NCBI RefSeq assembly: GCF_003597125.1
Contig: NZ_QYYA01000006.1
Span: 1 to 64,000 of the forward strand
Direction of reading: 5' to 3'
Length of the DNA stretch: 64,000 bases
Source: Alcanivorax profundi
GTDB taxonomy: Bacteria > Pseudomonadota > Gammaproteobacteria > Pseudomonadales > Alcanivoracaceae
Shown here: positions 34,329-43,079 of the stretch, piece by piece
Numbering within the stretch: position 1 is the stretch's first letter
Layout of the letters: each line of letters begins with the position of its first letter
Notes under the pieces: generated by a model
Databases searched by the model: none
Told to the model about the DNA's origin: nothing
Seen by the model: the letters and a program-made list of their open reading frames with translations, nothing else
Made by a program: the position numbers and the translations under genes

Positions 34329-35336
34329 TCAGCCCGCGACTCGGCCACGCCGATAGCGGGCAGGGGTCTGGCCAGTCCAGCGCCGAAAAGCGTGAATGAA
34401 GTTGGACAGCTCCGAGTACCCCAGCCTTTCGCTGATTTCTTCCAGAGTCAGAATGCCCAGCGTCAGCCACTGCTCTGCCAACATCCGTCGCACCTCATCA
34501 AGCAGTTCCTGATACCCGGTTCCCTCCCGGTTGAGATGGCGTCGCAGGGTACGGGGACTCATGTGCAGCTCCTCAGCCAGTGTTTCCAGAGAAGGAAAGC
34601 GGCCCGGCTGCTGCAGCAACCGCCGGCGTAATCGGGCCGCCGTTCCGCCGCGGGAATGCCGCTGCACCAGCAACTGGTGGCACTGCTCTTCGCAGAGCCG
34701 TGCCGTCACCGGGTTCGCCTGCGGTAACGGCATATCCAGCAAGCCGCGCGCGAAAGCGGCCTCACTCACTGCACTGTCGAATACCGGCTCGCGACCGAAT
34801 AGCGAGATCACCTGCGCGGGGTCTCTGTCCGGCAATCGCAGCCGTAATGCCGTCAAAGGCACCCGCAAAGAAAACAGCTCCTCCTGGATCACCATGATGG
34901 CACTGGCATCCCGGGCCAGCAGATACGGCCGCACCGCTTCCGGCAACCCGGCATCTTCCAGCACCAGGACGGCGTTGTCCCGGGTTTCCTGCAACCGCAC
35001 ATCCACAAACGCAAAGGTCAGCCCCAGATAGCGCACCCCCAACCGAATGGCATCGCCAAAGGTGGGGCTGCTCAGCAGGGCAAAGCCCCACACACCATAG
35101 CTGCTGAGGTGGTAGCGCTGTCCCATGGCCAACCCGTGAGACACGGGGTCATCGAGGTGCGCACAGAGGTTCTCGATCACCTTCAGTTCCTGCGCCGATT
35201 CAATGGTGGCGTCCGCCTGATTGAGCATGGCCGCATCAATCCCCGAACCTGCCAGTGCTACCGACACAGGCACCCCCTGCTCTGCGCCATAGGCGGCTTG
35301 CAGTCGTACGCTGGTGATGGCGCGCAGGGTGCTCAT
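34329..35336 (-). CDS. AraC-family regulator, VirS/OruR-like
   Basis: A 335-residue protein. The N-terminal part (about 15-200; SSYGVWGFALLSSPTFGDAIRLG) is the arabinose-binding-like domain of the VirS/OruR subgroup; the C-terminal part (about 235-330) is an AraC double helix-turn-helix (FPSLETLAEELHMSPRTLRRHLNREG and LEEISERLGYSELSNFIHAFRRWTGQTP). The start is taken at ATG 35336, giving the usual length and a 103-base divergent promoter region; ATG 35378 is an alternative 14 codons upstream with no better ribosome-binding site. It is divergent from the monooxygenase operon and is its likely regulator. Confidence 0.9.
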   Translation of the reverse strand: MSTLRAITSVRLQAAYGAEQGVPVSVALAGSGIDAAMLNQADATIESAQELKVIENLCAHLDDPVSHGLAMGQRYHLSSYGVWGFALLSSPTFGDAIRLGVRYLGLTFAFVDVRLQETRDNAVLVLEDAGLPEAVRPYLLARDASAIMVIQEELFSLRVPLTALRLRLPDRDPAQVISLFGREPVFDSAVSEAAFARGLLDMPLPQANPVTARLCEEQCHQLLVQRHSRGGTAARLRRRLLQQPGRFPSLETLAEELHMSPRTLRRHLNREGTGYQELLDEVRRMLAEQWLTLGILTLEEISERLGYSELSNFIHAFRRWTGQTPARYRRGRVAG

Positions 35337-35439
35337 GGCCGTGTCCGTTTTCCACAATTTTGTGTCCCAGAATGCCATAAACAGCAGCAACCGGTCTCGC
35401 TACAGTGGTATCAATAACAGTTAACGGGATGTATACCCC

Positions 35440-36897
35440 ATGAGCCCTACCCATCAGGTCATCATCATCGGCGCCGGTTTCGGCGGTCTTGGCATGGCGA
35501 TTCGTCTCAAGGAACAGGGGCAGGATGATCTCCTGCTGATCGAAAAAGGCCACGATGTGGGCGGCTGCTGGCGCGATAACACCTACCCCGGTGCGGCCTG
35601 TGACGTGCCGTCCCACTTGTATTCGTACTCCTTTGAGCGGCACTACCCCTGGAGTCGCCGATTTGCCCCGCAGCAGGAAATCTTTGCCTACCAGCAATAC
35701 TGCGCCCGCAAATACGACATCTACCGCCACATTCGCTTTAACACCGAAGTCGCCGACGCCCGCTACCAGGATGACGCTGGCACCTGGCAGGTTACCCTGA
35801 CCAATGGCGACATTCTCACCTGCAAGGCACTGATTACTGCGACAGGCCAGCTCAACCAGCCCGCCTATCCCCCCCTCGCCGGCATTGAGGATTTTCAGGG
35901 AGCGCACTTCCACAGCGCCCGCTGGAACCATGACATCGACCTGACAGGAAAAACCGTGGCGGTGGTCGGCACCGGCGCCAGTGCCATCCAGTTTGTCCCG
36001 GAAGTGGCCAAACAGGCCGCCCGGGTAAAACTGTTCCAGCGCTCTGCGGCCCATGTGATTGCCAAACCCGACCGCCCCTACCATTCCCTGGAACACCGGC
36101 TGCTCAAATGGCTCCCGGCCACCCAGACGCTGGACCGGCTGCGCATTTACGCCGCCAATGAATCCCGGGTGCTGGGCTTCACGTCCCTGCAGCAGGCCAT
36201 GAAGATCTACGAATGGCTGTTCAAGCGCCACCTGCGCAAGCAGATTGCCGACCCGGCGCTGCGTGAGAAGCTCACCCCGGACTACCCCATGGGCTGCAAA
36301 CGCATCCTGATGTCCAATGACTATTATCCGGCCCTTGCCAAGGACCATGTGGACGTTATCAACCACGGCATCGCCTCGGTCGATGCGACCGGCCTGACCG
36401 ATACCGACGGCACCCACCACCAAGCCGATGTCATTATCTATGGCACCGGATTCCGGGCCACTGACTTCCTCACCCCCATGACCGTTATCGGCCGCGACGG
36501 CCAGGATCTGAACCAGGCGTGGCAGGACGGAGCCGAGGCCTACCTGGGCATCACTGTTCGCGGTTTCCCCAATCTCTTCATGCTCTACGGCCCCAATACC
36601 AATCTCGGACACAACTCCATCATCTACATGCTGGAAAGCCAGATTCACTATGTGCGCCAGTGTCTGGCAGAGATGGATGAGCAAGGCCTGCGTGCACTGG
36701 AGGTCCGCGATACGGTACAAGCTCAATTCAATGACGACGTGCAACGCAAGATACGCGCAACCGTCTGGGACAAGGGCTGCCATAGCTGGTACAAGACTGA
36801 CAGCGGCAAGAACACTAACAACTGGCCGGGCTTTACCTTCGACTATCGCCGCCTTACCCGCCACGTAAACTGGAGCGACTATGAGCTTGTTCGTTGA
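35440..36897 (+). CDS. Flavin monooxygenase, Baeyer-Villiger type (MymA-like)
   Basis: A 485-residue FAD/NADPH enzyme: first Rossmann motif GAGFGGLG at about 11-18, second GTGASA near 177-182, and a Baeyer-Villiger-like fingerprint FQGAHFHSARWN at 152-163, where Asn replaces the usual Pro or Asp at the end. YPGAACDVPSHLYSYSF near 49-65 is also typical. Such enzymes insert oxygen next to carbonyls or hydroxylate lipophilic substrates. It is the first gene of an operon with an HSL-type hydrolase and an SDR, overlapping the hydrolase by 17 bases. An ester made by Baeyer-Villiger oxidation, split by the hydrolase, would be a coherent pathway (inference). Confidence 0.92.
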   Translation: MSPTHQVIIIGAGFGGLGMAIRLKEQGQDDLLLIEKGHDVGGCWRDNTYPGAACDVPSHLYSYSFERHYPWSRRFAPQQEIFAYQQYCARKYDIYRHIRFNTEVADARYQDDAGTWQVTLTNGDILTCKALITATGQLNQPAYPPLAGIEDFQGAHFHSARWNHDIDLTGKTVAVVGTGASAIQFVPEVAKQAARVKLFQRSAAHVIAKPDRPYHSLEHRLLKWLPATQTLDRLRIYAANESRVLGFTSLQQAMKIYEWLFKRHLRKQIADPALREKLTPDYPMGCKRILMSNDYYPALAKDHVDVINHGIASVDATGLTDTDGTHHQADVIIYGTGFRATDFLTPMTVIGRDGQDLNQAWQDGAEAYLGITVRGFPNLFMLYGPNTNLGHNSIIYMLESQIHYVRQCLAEMDEQGLRALEVRDTVQAQFNDDVQRKIRATVWDKGCHSWYKTDSGKNTNNWPGFTFDYRRLTRHVNWSDYELVR

Positions 36898-37822
36898 CCG
36901 CATCAGCCGGTCTCAATCCTTGCTGCAGCAAGTGCTGGCCGGGATCCTGCGCACCTCGCTGGCGCTGCTGTTCAAACCGGTGGTCAACCCGCGCTTCAGC
37001 ATCCAGACTCAACGCCGCTGGATGACCCTCATTGCCGGCACCACCCTGACAGCACGGGACGTGGGCAGTCATGACGCCCCGGTTGGCGACGTGCCCTGCC
37101 GTCACTATCAACCGCTTCATGCCCAAGGCACGGTGTTGTATCTGCATGGCGGTGGCTATGTGGCCGGAAGCCCCGACACCCACAAAGCCATCACCTCTCA
37201 TCTGGCCCGCTATGCCAATGCCCGGGTGGTGGTGCCAGATTACCGTCTCGCCCCGGAGCACCCCTGCCCGGCAGCGATTGACGACGCGGTGGCGGTCTAC
37301 CTGGGTTTGCTGGATGAAGGCGTTCACCCGGACACCCTCACCCTGATGGGAGACTCCGCCGGCGGCGGGCTGGCCATGGCGCTATTGCAGGCCCTGCAGG
37401 CCCGCAAGGTTGCCCTGCCCAGCAGCGTGATTCTGTTTTCGCCGTGGGTCGACCTGACCGCCACGGCACTGTTCGACACCGACCGTGATTGCCTGCTCAG
37501 CCCCGCCTGGCTGGAGAGCGGCGCCCTTCTGTACGCCGGTGCAGACACCGACCGTGCCCGCCCGCAGTGCTCGCCCATCAACGGTGAGCTGGGCAACCTG
37601 CCACCGGTGCTGATTCAGGCCGGCAGTGACGAGATCCTGCTCAATGACAGCCACCGGCTGTGCCAGGCACTCAATGACGCTGGCACGCCCGCACACCTGC
37701 AGGTGCACCCTCAACGCTGGCATGACTTCCAGCTCCACGCCGGGGTACTGGCTGATGCCGACCAGGCACTCATGACCTGCGCCCGCTTCATTCACCAACA
37801 CTGGAAGGACGTCCGCCCATGA
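36881..37822 (+). CDS. Alpha/beta hydrolase, HSL/LipR-like esterase
   Basis: A 313-residue esterase of the hormone-sensitive-lipase class: oxyanion motif HGGG at 89-92, nucleophile elbow GDSAGG with Ser159, Asp in the QAGSDEILLND run near 250 and His in RWHDFQLH near 282. It starts at ATG 36881 inside the end of the monooxygenase gene and ends with a four-base overlap into the SDR gene. It probably hydrolyses short acyl esters; gene order suggests the monooxygenase product as substrate. Confidence 0.92.
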   Translation: MSLFVDRISRSQSLLQQVLAGILRTSLALLFKPVVNPRFSIQTQRRWMTLIAGTTLTARDVGSHDAPVGDVPCRHYQPLHAQGTVLYLHGGGYVAGSPDTHKAITSHLARYANARVVVPDYRLAPEHPCPAAIDDAVAVYLGLLDEGVHPDTLTLMGDSAGGGLAMALLQALQARKVALPSSVILFSPWVDLTATALFDTDRDCLLSPAWLESGALLYAGADTDRARPQCSPINGELGNLPPVLIQAGSDEILLNDSHRLCQALNDAGTPAHLQVHPQRWHDFQLHAGVLADADQALMTCARFIHQHWKDVRP

Positions 37823-38580
37823 AACGGATCCTGATCACCGGCGCGGCCAGCGGCATCGGCCTGGCCACCGCTCGCCTGTTTCACCGCAATGGCTGGACAC
37901 TGGGGCTGACGGATATCAACCACGACGCCCTTGTCGAGCTGGCCAGCGAGCTGGATCAGTGCTGGCATCGGCAGCTGGACGTCACCGACGACATTGCCTG
38001 CCGTCACGCCTGCCAGGAATTCGCTGCCGATAGCGGCGGACTGGATGTGCTGTTCAACTGTGCCGGCATCCTGCAGATGGGGCATTTTGAAGACATCAGC
38101 GCCGAGCAGCACAAGCGTATTATCGACATCAATGTCACCGGCCTGATCAACATGACGCTGGCCGCCCATCCGCTACTGCAAGACAGTAACAGTGCTGCCG
38201 TCATCAATATGAGCTCCGCCTCGGCGCTCTACGGCACTCCGCACTTCGCCTCTTATTCCGCCAGCAAATTTGCCGTGCGTGCGCTGACTGAGGCACTGGA
38301 TATTGAATGGGGCCGCCAGGGCATTCGGGTACTCGACATCATGCCCCCCTTTGTCAGCACCCCCATGTTGACCGAAGCCAGCTTCCGTTCACCGGTTGTC
38401 GATCGTATGGGGGTCAACCTGGATGCCGACGACATCGCCCGCACCGTCTTCCAGGCTGCCACCGAGACTGCCCCTGTGCACAATCCGGTGGGTGGCGTCT
38501 TCAAACTGATGACGCTGAGCAACAAGCTGCTGCCCAGCCGGGCCACACGCCTGCTGATGCAGTTCATGAGTCGGGAATAG
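37819..38580 (+). CDS. Short-chain dehydrogenase/reductase (SadH-like)
   Basis: A 253-residue classical SDR: cofactor motif TGAASGIG at 7-14, NCAG near 84-87 in place of NNAG, catalytic Ser in INMSSASALYG, and Tyr146 and Lys150 in YSASK. An Asp after beta strand 2 (TDINHDA) favours NAD(H) over NADP(H). The start overlaps the hydrolase stop (ATGA). As third gene of the operon it could oxidise the alcohol released by the hydrolase, or supply the ketone used by the monooxygenase. Its position matches sadH in the mycobacterial mymA operon. Confidence 0.92.
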   Translation: MKRILITGAASGIGLATARLFHRNGWTLGLTDINHDALVELASELDQCWHRQLDVTDDIACRHACQEFAADSGGLDVLFNCAGILQMGHFEDISAEQHKRIIDINVTGLINMTLAAHPLLQDSNSAAVINMSSASALYGTPHFASYSASKFAVRALTEALDIEWGRQGIRVLDIMPPFVSTPMLTEASFRSPVVDRMGVNLDADDIARTVFQAATETAPVHNPVGGVFKLMTLSNKLLPSRATRLLMQFMSRE

Positions 38581-38629
38581 TGTCAGCGGCGGGTTGCCCT
38601 GCAACCCGCCAGCAAGGAATGTCGTCTCG

Positions 38630-39070
38630 TCACTGCCCGCTCTCACGGGCTGGCACGGTGTACCGGATCACGACCTTGCGACGCCCCCATTCCCGCGCGG
38701 CCTCAATGTCCTCACCCATGTAAATATCGATTTTTTTCTTCCAACGCCTGTGCATTTTGTCTTTGACTTTCCAGGTTCCGGGCAACCCCTCGATCTCCAC
38801 CTCGGTGTTATGGTCCAGCCCCAGCGCAATCAGGTCACGGGACACCGCAATGGCCTTCATGCCCGGCTCCAGCCTGTCTCCCCACGCCGCCAGGGCATGG
38901 TCCTTGCCGTGCCCCTGGCCGTGCAGGGAGTTGTACGCCGTCGCAGTGACCGTGAGGGTTTCCGGCTCGGGTTGTGCCTCGCAAAACGACACCAGCCAGG
39001 TCAGCGACACCACAGCCAATGCAAAGCCGCCCGCATTCACTTTCCGTTGCCTCGGCAGGGTTACACTCAT
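38630..39070 (-). CDS. 3D-domain secreted protein
   Basis: A 146-residue protein with a signal peptide (about 1-33, ending CEAQP) and a 3D domain (about 40-140): VTATAYNSLHGQG near the start, then VKDKMHRRWKKKIDIYMG and AAREWGRRKV. The 3D domain is the double-psi barrel of MltA-type lytic transglycosylases and Rpf-like proteins and may cut or bind peptidoglycan. The start is ATG 39070 with GGAG 6 bases upstream; longer readings of the frame run through the neighbouring lipase-like gene. Only 3 bases separate its start codon from that of the divergent gene. Confidence 0.85.
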   Translation of the reverse strand: MSVTLPRQRKVNAGGFALAVVSLTWLVSFCEAQPEPETLTVTATAYNSLHGQGHGKDHALAAWGDRLEPGMKAIAVSRDLIALGLDHNTEVEIEGLPGTWKVKDKMHRRWKKKIDIYMGEDIEAAREWGRRKVVIRYTVPARESGQ

Positions 39071-39073
39071 TCC

Positions 39074-40039
39074 ATGCTCCGTTTTCTGGTTTTCATTATG
39101 GTGTTGCCTTTGTACAGCGCCTGCAGTCAGCAGGCCTATGTGGAGACCCGCACGCCCATCGAGCCAACACTGACGTCGTGGGAGGCAGATCAACCGCCCC
39201 GTGGCGTGGTGCTGGCCCTGCACAGTTTCGGCGACTACCACGCCGCCTTTGATCAACTGCGTCCGCGCTTTGCCGAGGCCGGCCTGCTGCTGGACAGTTA
39301 TGATCAGGCCGGTTTTGGTTCACGCCTGCAGCAGGGCCACTGGCCAGGGGAACAACGGCTGGTCGAGGATGCGGTACAACGCATCGATCATCTTTACCAA
39401 GCCTACCAACGACCGGTGTTCGTGCTGGGTGAAAGCATGGGCGGCGCAGTCGCCATCCTGGCCGCACAACAGCGCCCTGACAAAGTCGCCGGGCTGGTGC
39501 TGGCCGCCCCGGCGGTGCGAGAAGGCATACGCTTGCGCTACGGCTGGAATGCCGCCATCGCTACCGTCGCCGCTATCGCACCCGGTTACCGCGTCACCGT
39601 AAACCGTGACCCGGACGACCCGTCTCTGGCCCCTGCCAATGCCCGGCGGCTGGCCCGCGATGCCCTGGTCATGCGACAGGTCAGGCTGGACACCTACTGG
39701 GGGCTCATTCAACTGGCCGATACCGCCAGCAACCAGGCCGCCAGCCCGGCTTACCCCGAGTTACCCGTGATGCTGCTCTACGGCGGCAAGGACAACACGG
39801 TGCCGCAAGCCGGTATCGATGCCCTGCGCAGGCATTTTGACCCCCACCTGTGCTGGCAGTTTCAGCCACAAGCCCCTCACCTGCTGCTGCAAGGCAATCA
39901 GTGGCAGGCTACCGCGCAGCGCATTATTGACTGGATCCAGCAACAAGAGGCAGGAATTGGCCCCAGCAGCACGTTACAGATGTCGCCAGACTGTTACCCT
40001 GTCGCCACGGATGACAACCACAGGGAATACTCTCCATGA
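39074..40039 (+). CDS. Monoglyceride-lipase-like alpha/beta hydrolase, probable lipoprotein
   Basis: A 321-residue protein starting at ATG 39074, with a short hydrophobic signal and possible lipobox LYSAC (Cys17). The hydrolase core has LALHSFGDYHAAFDQL near the start, nucleophile elbow GESMGG near 122, and a late Asp (LLYGGKDNTVP) and His (APHLLL). It matches monoacylglycerol-lipase/lysophospholipase types. It is 4 bases upstream-coupled to the following SDR (ATGA overlap). With pldA also in the window it adds to envelope lipid turnover capacity, though its substrate is unknown. Confidence 0.85.
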   Translation: MLRFLVFIMVLPLYSACSQQAYVETRTPIEPTLTSWEADQPPRGVVLALHSFGDYHAAFDQLRPRFAEAGLLLDSYDQAGFGSRLQQGHWPGEQRLVEDAVQRIDHLYQAYQRPVFVLGESMGGAVAILAAQQRPDKVAGLVLAAPAVREGIRLRYGWNAAIATVAAIAPGYRVTVNRDPDDPSLAPANARRLARDALVMRQVRLDTYWGLIQLADTASNQAASPAYPELPVMLLYGGKDNTVPQAGIDALRRHFDPHLCWQFQPQAPHLLLQGNQWQATAQRIIDWIQQQEAGIGPSSTLQMSPDCYPVATDDNHREYSP

Positions 40040-40869
40040 GCAAACGGGTACTGATCACGGGTGGCAATTCAGGTATCGGGCTTTGCACCGCGGAACAGCT
40101 GGCAGCACAGGGGGCAGACGTGACTCTGGCCTGCCGGAATATCAGCAAGGGCCAATCCGCCGTTGCCCGCATCAAGAACCGCTATCCCAATGCCGGCGTA
40201 CGCCTGTTTCCGCTGGACCTGTCTGATCTGGAAAATGTCCGTGACAGCGCAGCCAGCCTCTATCGTGAGCTGGGCGCCATTGATGTGCTGATCAACAACG
40301 CTGGCGTGGTACCTACCCGGCAGGAGTACACCCGGGATGGCTATGAAATGCAGTTCGGGGTCAACTATCTGGCGCCCGTGCTGTTTACCCACTTGATGCT
40401 GCCACTGCTGCAAAAGGGGGAACAGCCCCGCATCCTGCATCTGGCGTCTGTGGCTCACTGGTTGGGGCGCATCAACAAGAAAACCTGGCGGGGCCGCAAA
40501 CCCTACCTGGTGATGGATGCCTACGGACAATCCAAGCTGGGTAACATCCTGTTCAGCAATGTGCTGGCAGATCGGCTCCAGGAACTGGGCATCACCAGCA
40601 ACGCCCTGCACCCCGGCGGAGTGGACACCCCCATTTTCCGGCATGTGCCCAAACCCATCATGGCGCTGATCAAGCCCACACTGACCACCCCGGAAAAGGC
40701 CGCCCGCCTGCCCGTGAGCCTGGCCCTCGATCCACAATATGCCGGCATCAGCGGTGAGTACTTTGCCAATTTCAAACCCGCCATGCGTTCGCCACTGGCC
40801 CGCAACCGCAAGCTGGCAGACACCCTCTATTACGACACCATGGCGGAGCTGGGCCTGCCCGCGCTATAG
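40036..40869 (+). CDS. Short-chain dehydrogenase, retinol-dehydrogenase-like
   Basis: A 277-residue SDR: TGGNSGIG at 8-15, an ACRN-x-x-KG run after strand 2 typical of RDH/WW-oxidoreductase-like members that prefer NADP(H), NNAG near 88-91, and Tyr163 and Lys167 in YGQSK. It is translationally coupled to the preceding lipase-like gene and its last 6 bases overlap the convergent AcpH gene. Substrate unknown; a long-chain alcohol or aldehyde is plausible. Confidence 0.9.
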   Translation: MSKRVLITGGNSGIGLCTAEQLAAQGADVTLACRNISKGQSAVARIKNRYPNAGVRLFPLDLSDLENVRDSAASLYRELGAIDVLINNAGVVPTRQEYTRDGYEMQFGVNYLAPVLFTHLMLPLLQKGEQPRILHLASVAHWLGRINKKTWRGRKPYLVMDAYGQSKLGNILFSNVLADRLQELGITSNALHPGGVDTPIFRHVPKPIMALIKPTLTTPEKAARLPVSLALDPQYAGISGEYFANFKPAMRSPLARNRKLADTLYYDTMAELGLPAL

Positions 40870-41469
40870 CCGTTCAGGCGATACAGGCAGCTCAAGGGCT
40901 GCCTGCTCTACCGCCTCACGCAACTGCGGGTAAAACACCAGAAACCCGGCTTCCAGCGTTTCATAACGCGGTTCGATTTCCTCGACCATTCCGGCAAACG
41001 GGTTCGCAAAACGGATCCTGGCCGCGATGGCATCCAGGGCTTCTCCCACCTGCGACAGGCGGGCGTACCGGTTTAGCAGATCATGCTCCAGCAGCCCCTC
41101 CATCCGGGGGCGCATGGTCGCCGGCATCATCGGCAAGCCCGCTTCCAGGTCCCGGTAGTGCTGCGCAATGGCTTCCTCGCGTGGCTCCGCATGAAAATCC
41201 GACCAGTGCTGCCATAGAAAATGATCAAACAACACATCCAGTGCCACCCCGGAAAATCGCCTGCGTTGTGAAGAAAAACCTCGCCGCTGGGCCACGACCC
41301 AGGGGTGGTCATCGGTAAAGCGGTCCACCAGCAGGTGATTGGCCAACCCCCGTGCCACCGGACCAGACAGGGCTGAACGGTCCACGCCACGCAGGAAGTC
41401 ACCCAGCACATTGCCCACCTTGGAAGGCACGGAGGGCTTGGCCAGAGAAAGGTGCGCCAGATAATTCAT
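40864..41469 (-). CDS. acpH: Acyl carrier protein phosphodiesterase
   Basis: A 201-residue member of the AcpH (DUF479) family, an HD-like hydrolase that removes the 4'-phosphopantetheine from holo-ACP. Visible marks: MNYLAHLSLA start, GNVLGDFLRG near 20-29, HLLVDRFTDDHP near 45-56 and a FDHFLWQHW run with metal-ligand type His/Asp residues. Length is typical. It ends 6 bases inside the convergent SDR gene and lies 53 bases downstream of the HIT gene on the same strand. Confidence 0.93.
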   Translation of the reverse strand: MNYLAHLSLAKPSVPSKVGNVLGDFLRGVDRSALSGPVARGLANHLLVDRFTDDHPWVVAQRRGFSSQRRRFSGVALDVLFDHFLWQHWSDFHAEPREEAIAQHYRDLEAGLPMMPATMRPRMEGLLEHDLLNRYARLSQVGEALDAIAARIRFANPFAGMVEEIEPRYETLEAGFLVFYPQLREAVEQAALELPVSPERL

Positions 41470-41522
41470 GACACTGCACGGAGCGTGCCCAGTGCATACT
41501 CACACCGGGCCCGCGGCAGGAT

Positions 41523-41879
<357 letters not shown>

Positions 41880-42073
41880 TTAGCATGCCAGCCGCGAGCA
41901 GGACATTTACCGTCAGGATGTGCACTTCACTGAGTATCGGGTGTGCCCCGGTTCACAGCTCGCACGATAACTGCACGGAAAATAACCCAATACGGTGACG
42001 ACAACCTTAGCGGCAGGTCAGAATGGTGGCATTATAGTGCTCTCTGAATCCATCTTTGATCAACCGGGACAGC

Positions 42074-42982
42074 ATGGCGACACTCTTTGTTGAAAATTTG
42101 ACCGTTGCAGATTTTTCCTACCTGCACCCCAAACGCGGCATGATCGGGGAATCCTGGCTGGTTGACCTGGAATTAAGCGGCGATCTGGACCATCAGGGCA
42201 TGGTGTTCGATTTTGGCCACATCAAGAAATCCATCAAACGTATCATCGACGACAATGTGGATCACCGACTGCTGGTGCCGATGGACTGCGAACAGGTCTC
42301 CGTGGCCGAGCGCGACAACAACACCAGCCTGGAGTGGCAATACCGGGGCGGCACGATTCGCATGGTCGTGCCCAGCGAAAGCCTGTTGCTGATGTCCGGC
42401 CCGGAAGTCTCCAAGGCCAGCCTGACCTTGTACCTGATGGAGCTGGTACAAAGTATCGTGCCTGAGAATGTCGCAGAGGTTCGCGTCATTCTGCGCGAGG
42501 AAGACACCGGTACCGCTCCCTATTACCACTATTCCCATGGCCTGAAGAAGCACGACGGCAACTGCCAGCGCATTGCTCACGGCCACCGCTCCAGCATCCA
42601 TATCTTTGAAAATGGACGCCGCAGCCGTTACTGGGAAAAGCTCTGGGCCGACCGCTGGGAAGATATCTATATCGGCACAGAAGAGGATCTCGAGGGCACC
42701 TACTACATTGATGAGATTCCTCATCACCGGTTCCGGTACGACGCACCACAAGGGCGATTCGAGCTGGTCATCCCGGAAGATCACTGTTATTTGATCAATA
42801 CTGACTCCACCGTGGAGCAGCTGGCCGCCCACATTGCTGAGCAGCTTGCGGTAGAGGCGCCCGGCAAGCACTTCCGGGTGCGTGCCTTCGAGGGGGTTGG
42901 CAAAGGGGCCATCGCCGAAGCGGGCGAGGATCTGCCCGGCCGAACCCAATCGGGCTGGCTGGCCGGTTCTGCCGTAATCTAG
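42074..42982 (+). CDS. Tandem 6-pyruvoyl-tetrahydropterin-synthase-like protein
   Basis: A 302-residue protein made of two PTPS/QueD-like halves. The first (about 5-110) has GDLDHQGMVFDFGHIKKSIKRIIDDNVDHRLL, the QueD-type core, but lacks the HGH zinc motif (GESWLVDL at that place). The second (about 150-290) has HGLKKHDGNCQRIAHGHRSS, which restores the His ligands and a Cys. One composite zinc site or an active plus a structural half is likely. ATG 42074 is used, with GGGAC upstream, instead of a TTG six codons earlier. Role in pterin or deazapurine chemistry is family inference. Confidence 0.82.
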   Translation: MATLFVENLTVADFSYLHPKRGMIGESWLVDLELSGDLDHQGMVFDFGHIKKSIKRIIDDNVDHRLLVPMDCEQVSVAERDNNTSLEWQYRGGTIRMVVPSESLLLMSGPEVSKASLTLYLMELVQSIVPENVAEVRVILREEDTGTAPYYHYSHGLKKHDGNCQRIAHGHRSSIHIFENGRRSRYWEKLWADRWEDIYIGTEEDLEGTYYIDEIPHHRFRYDAPQGRFELVIPEDHCYLINTDSTVEQLAAHIAEQLAVEAPGKHFRVRAFEGVGKGAIAEAGEDLPGRTQSGWLAGSAVI

Positions 42983-42987
42983 GGCCT

Positions 42988-43048
42988 GTCTGCAGGAGCC
43001 ATGGGCACATCCAGCCGGATCCCCATGGGAGCATCGCCCCCTGCAGAC
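42988..43048. other. Long nested inverted repeat between convergent genes
   Basis: Perfect 9-base arms GTCTGCAGG (42988-42996) and CCTGCAGAC (43040-43048) enclose inner arms CCATGGG and CCCATGG (about 42999-43005 and 43022-43029). It lies between the PTPS-like gene and the LysR gene. It could terminate both transcripts; there is no T run. Confidence 0.5.
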
Positions 43049-43079
43049 AAAGGGCGGGGGCGAGCGGCGTGGCGGCCCA

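Noticed and set aside
35236-36903. 555-codon minus-strand frame opposite the monooxygenase
   Set aside because: It spans the divergent promoter and the monooxygenase Rossmann motifs; the translation has no known domain.
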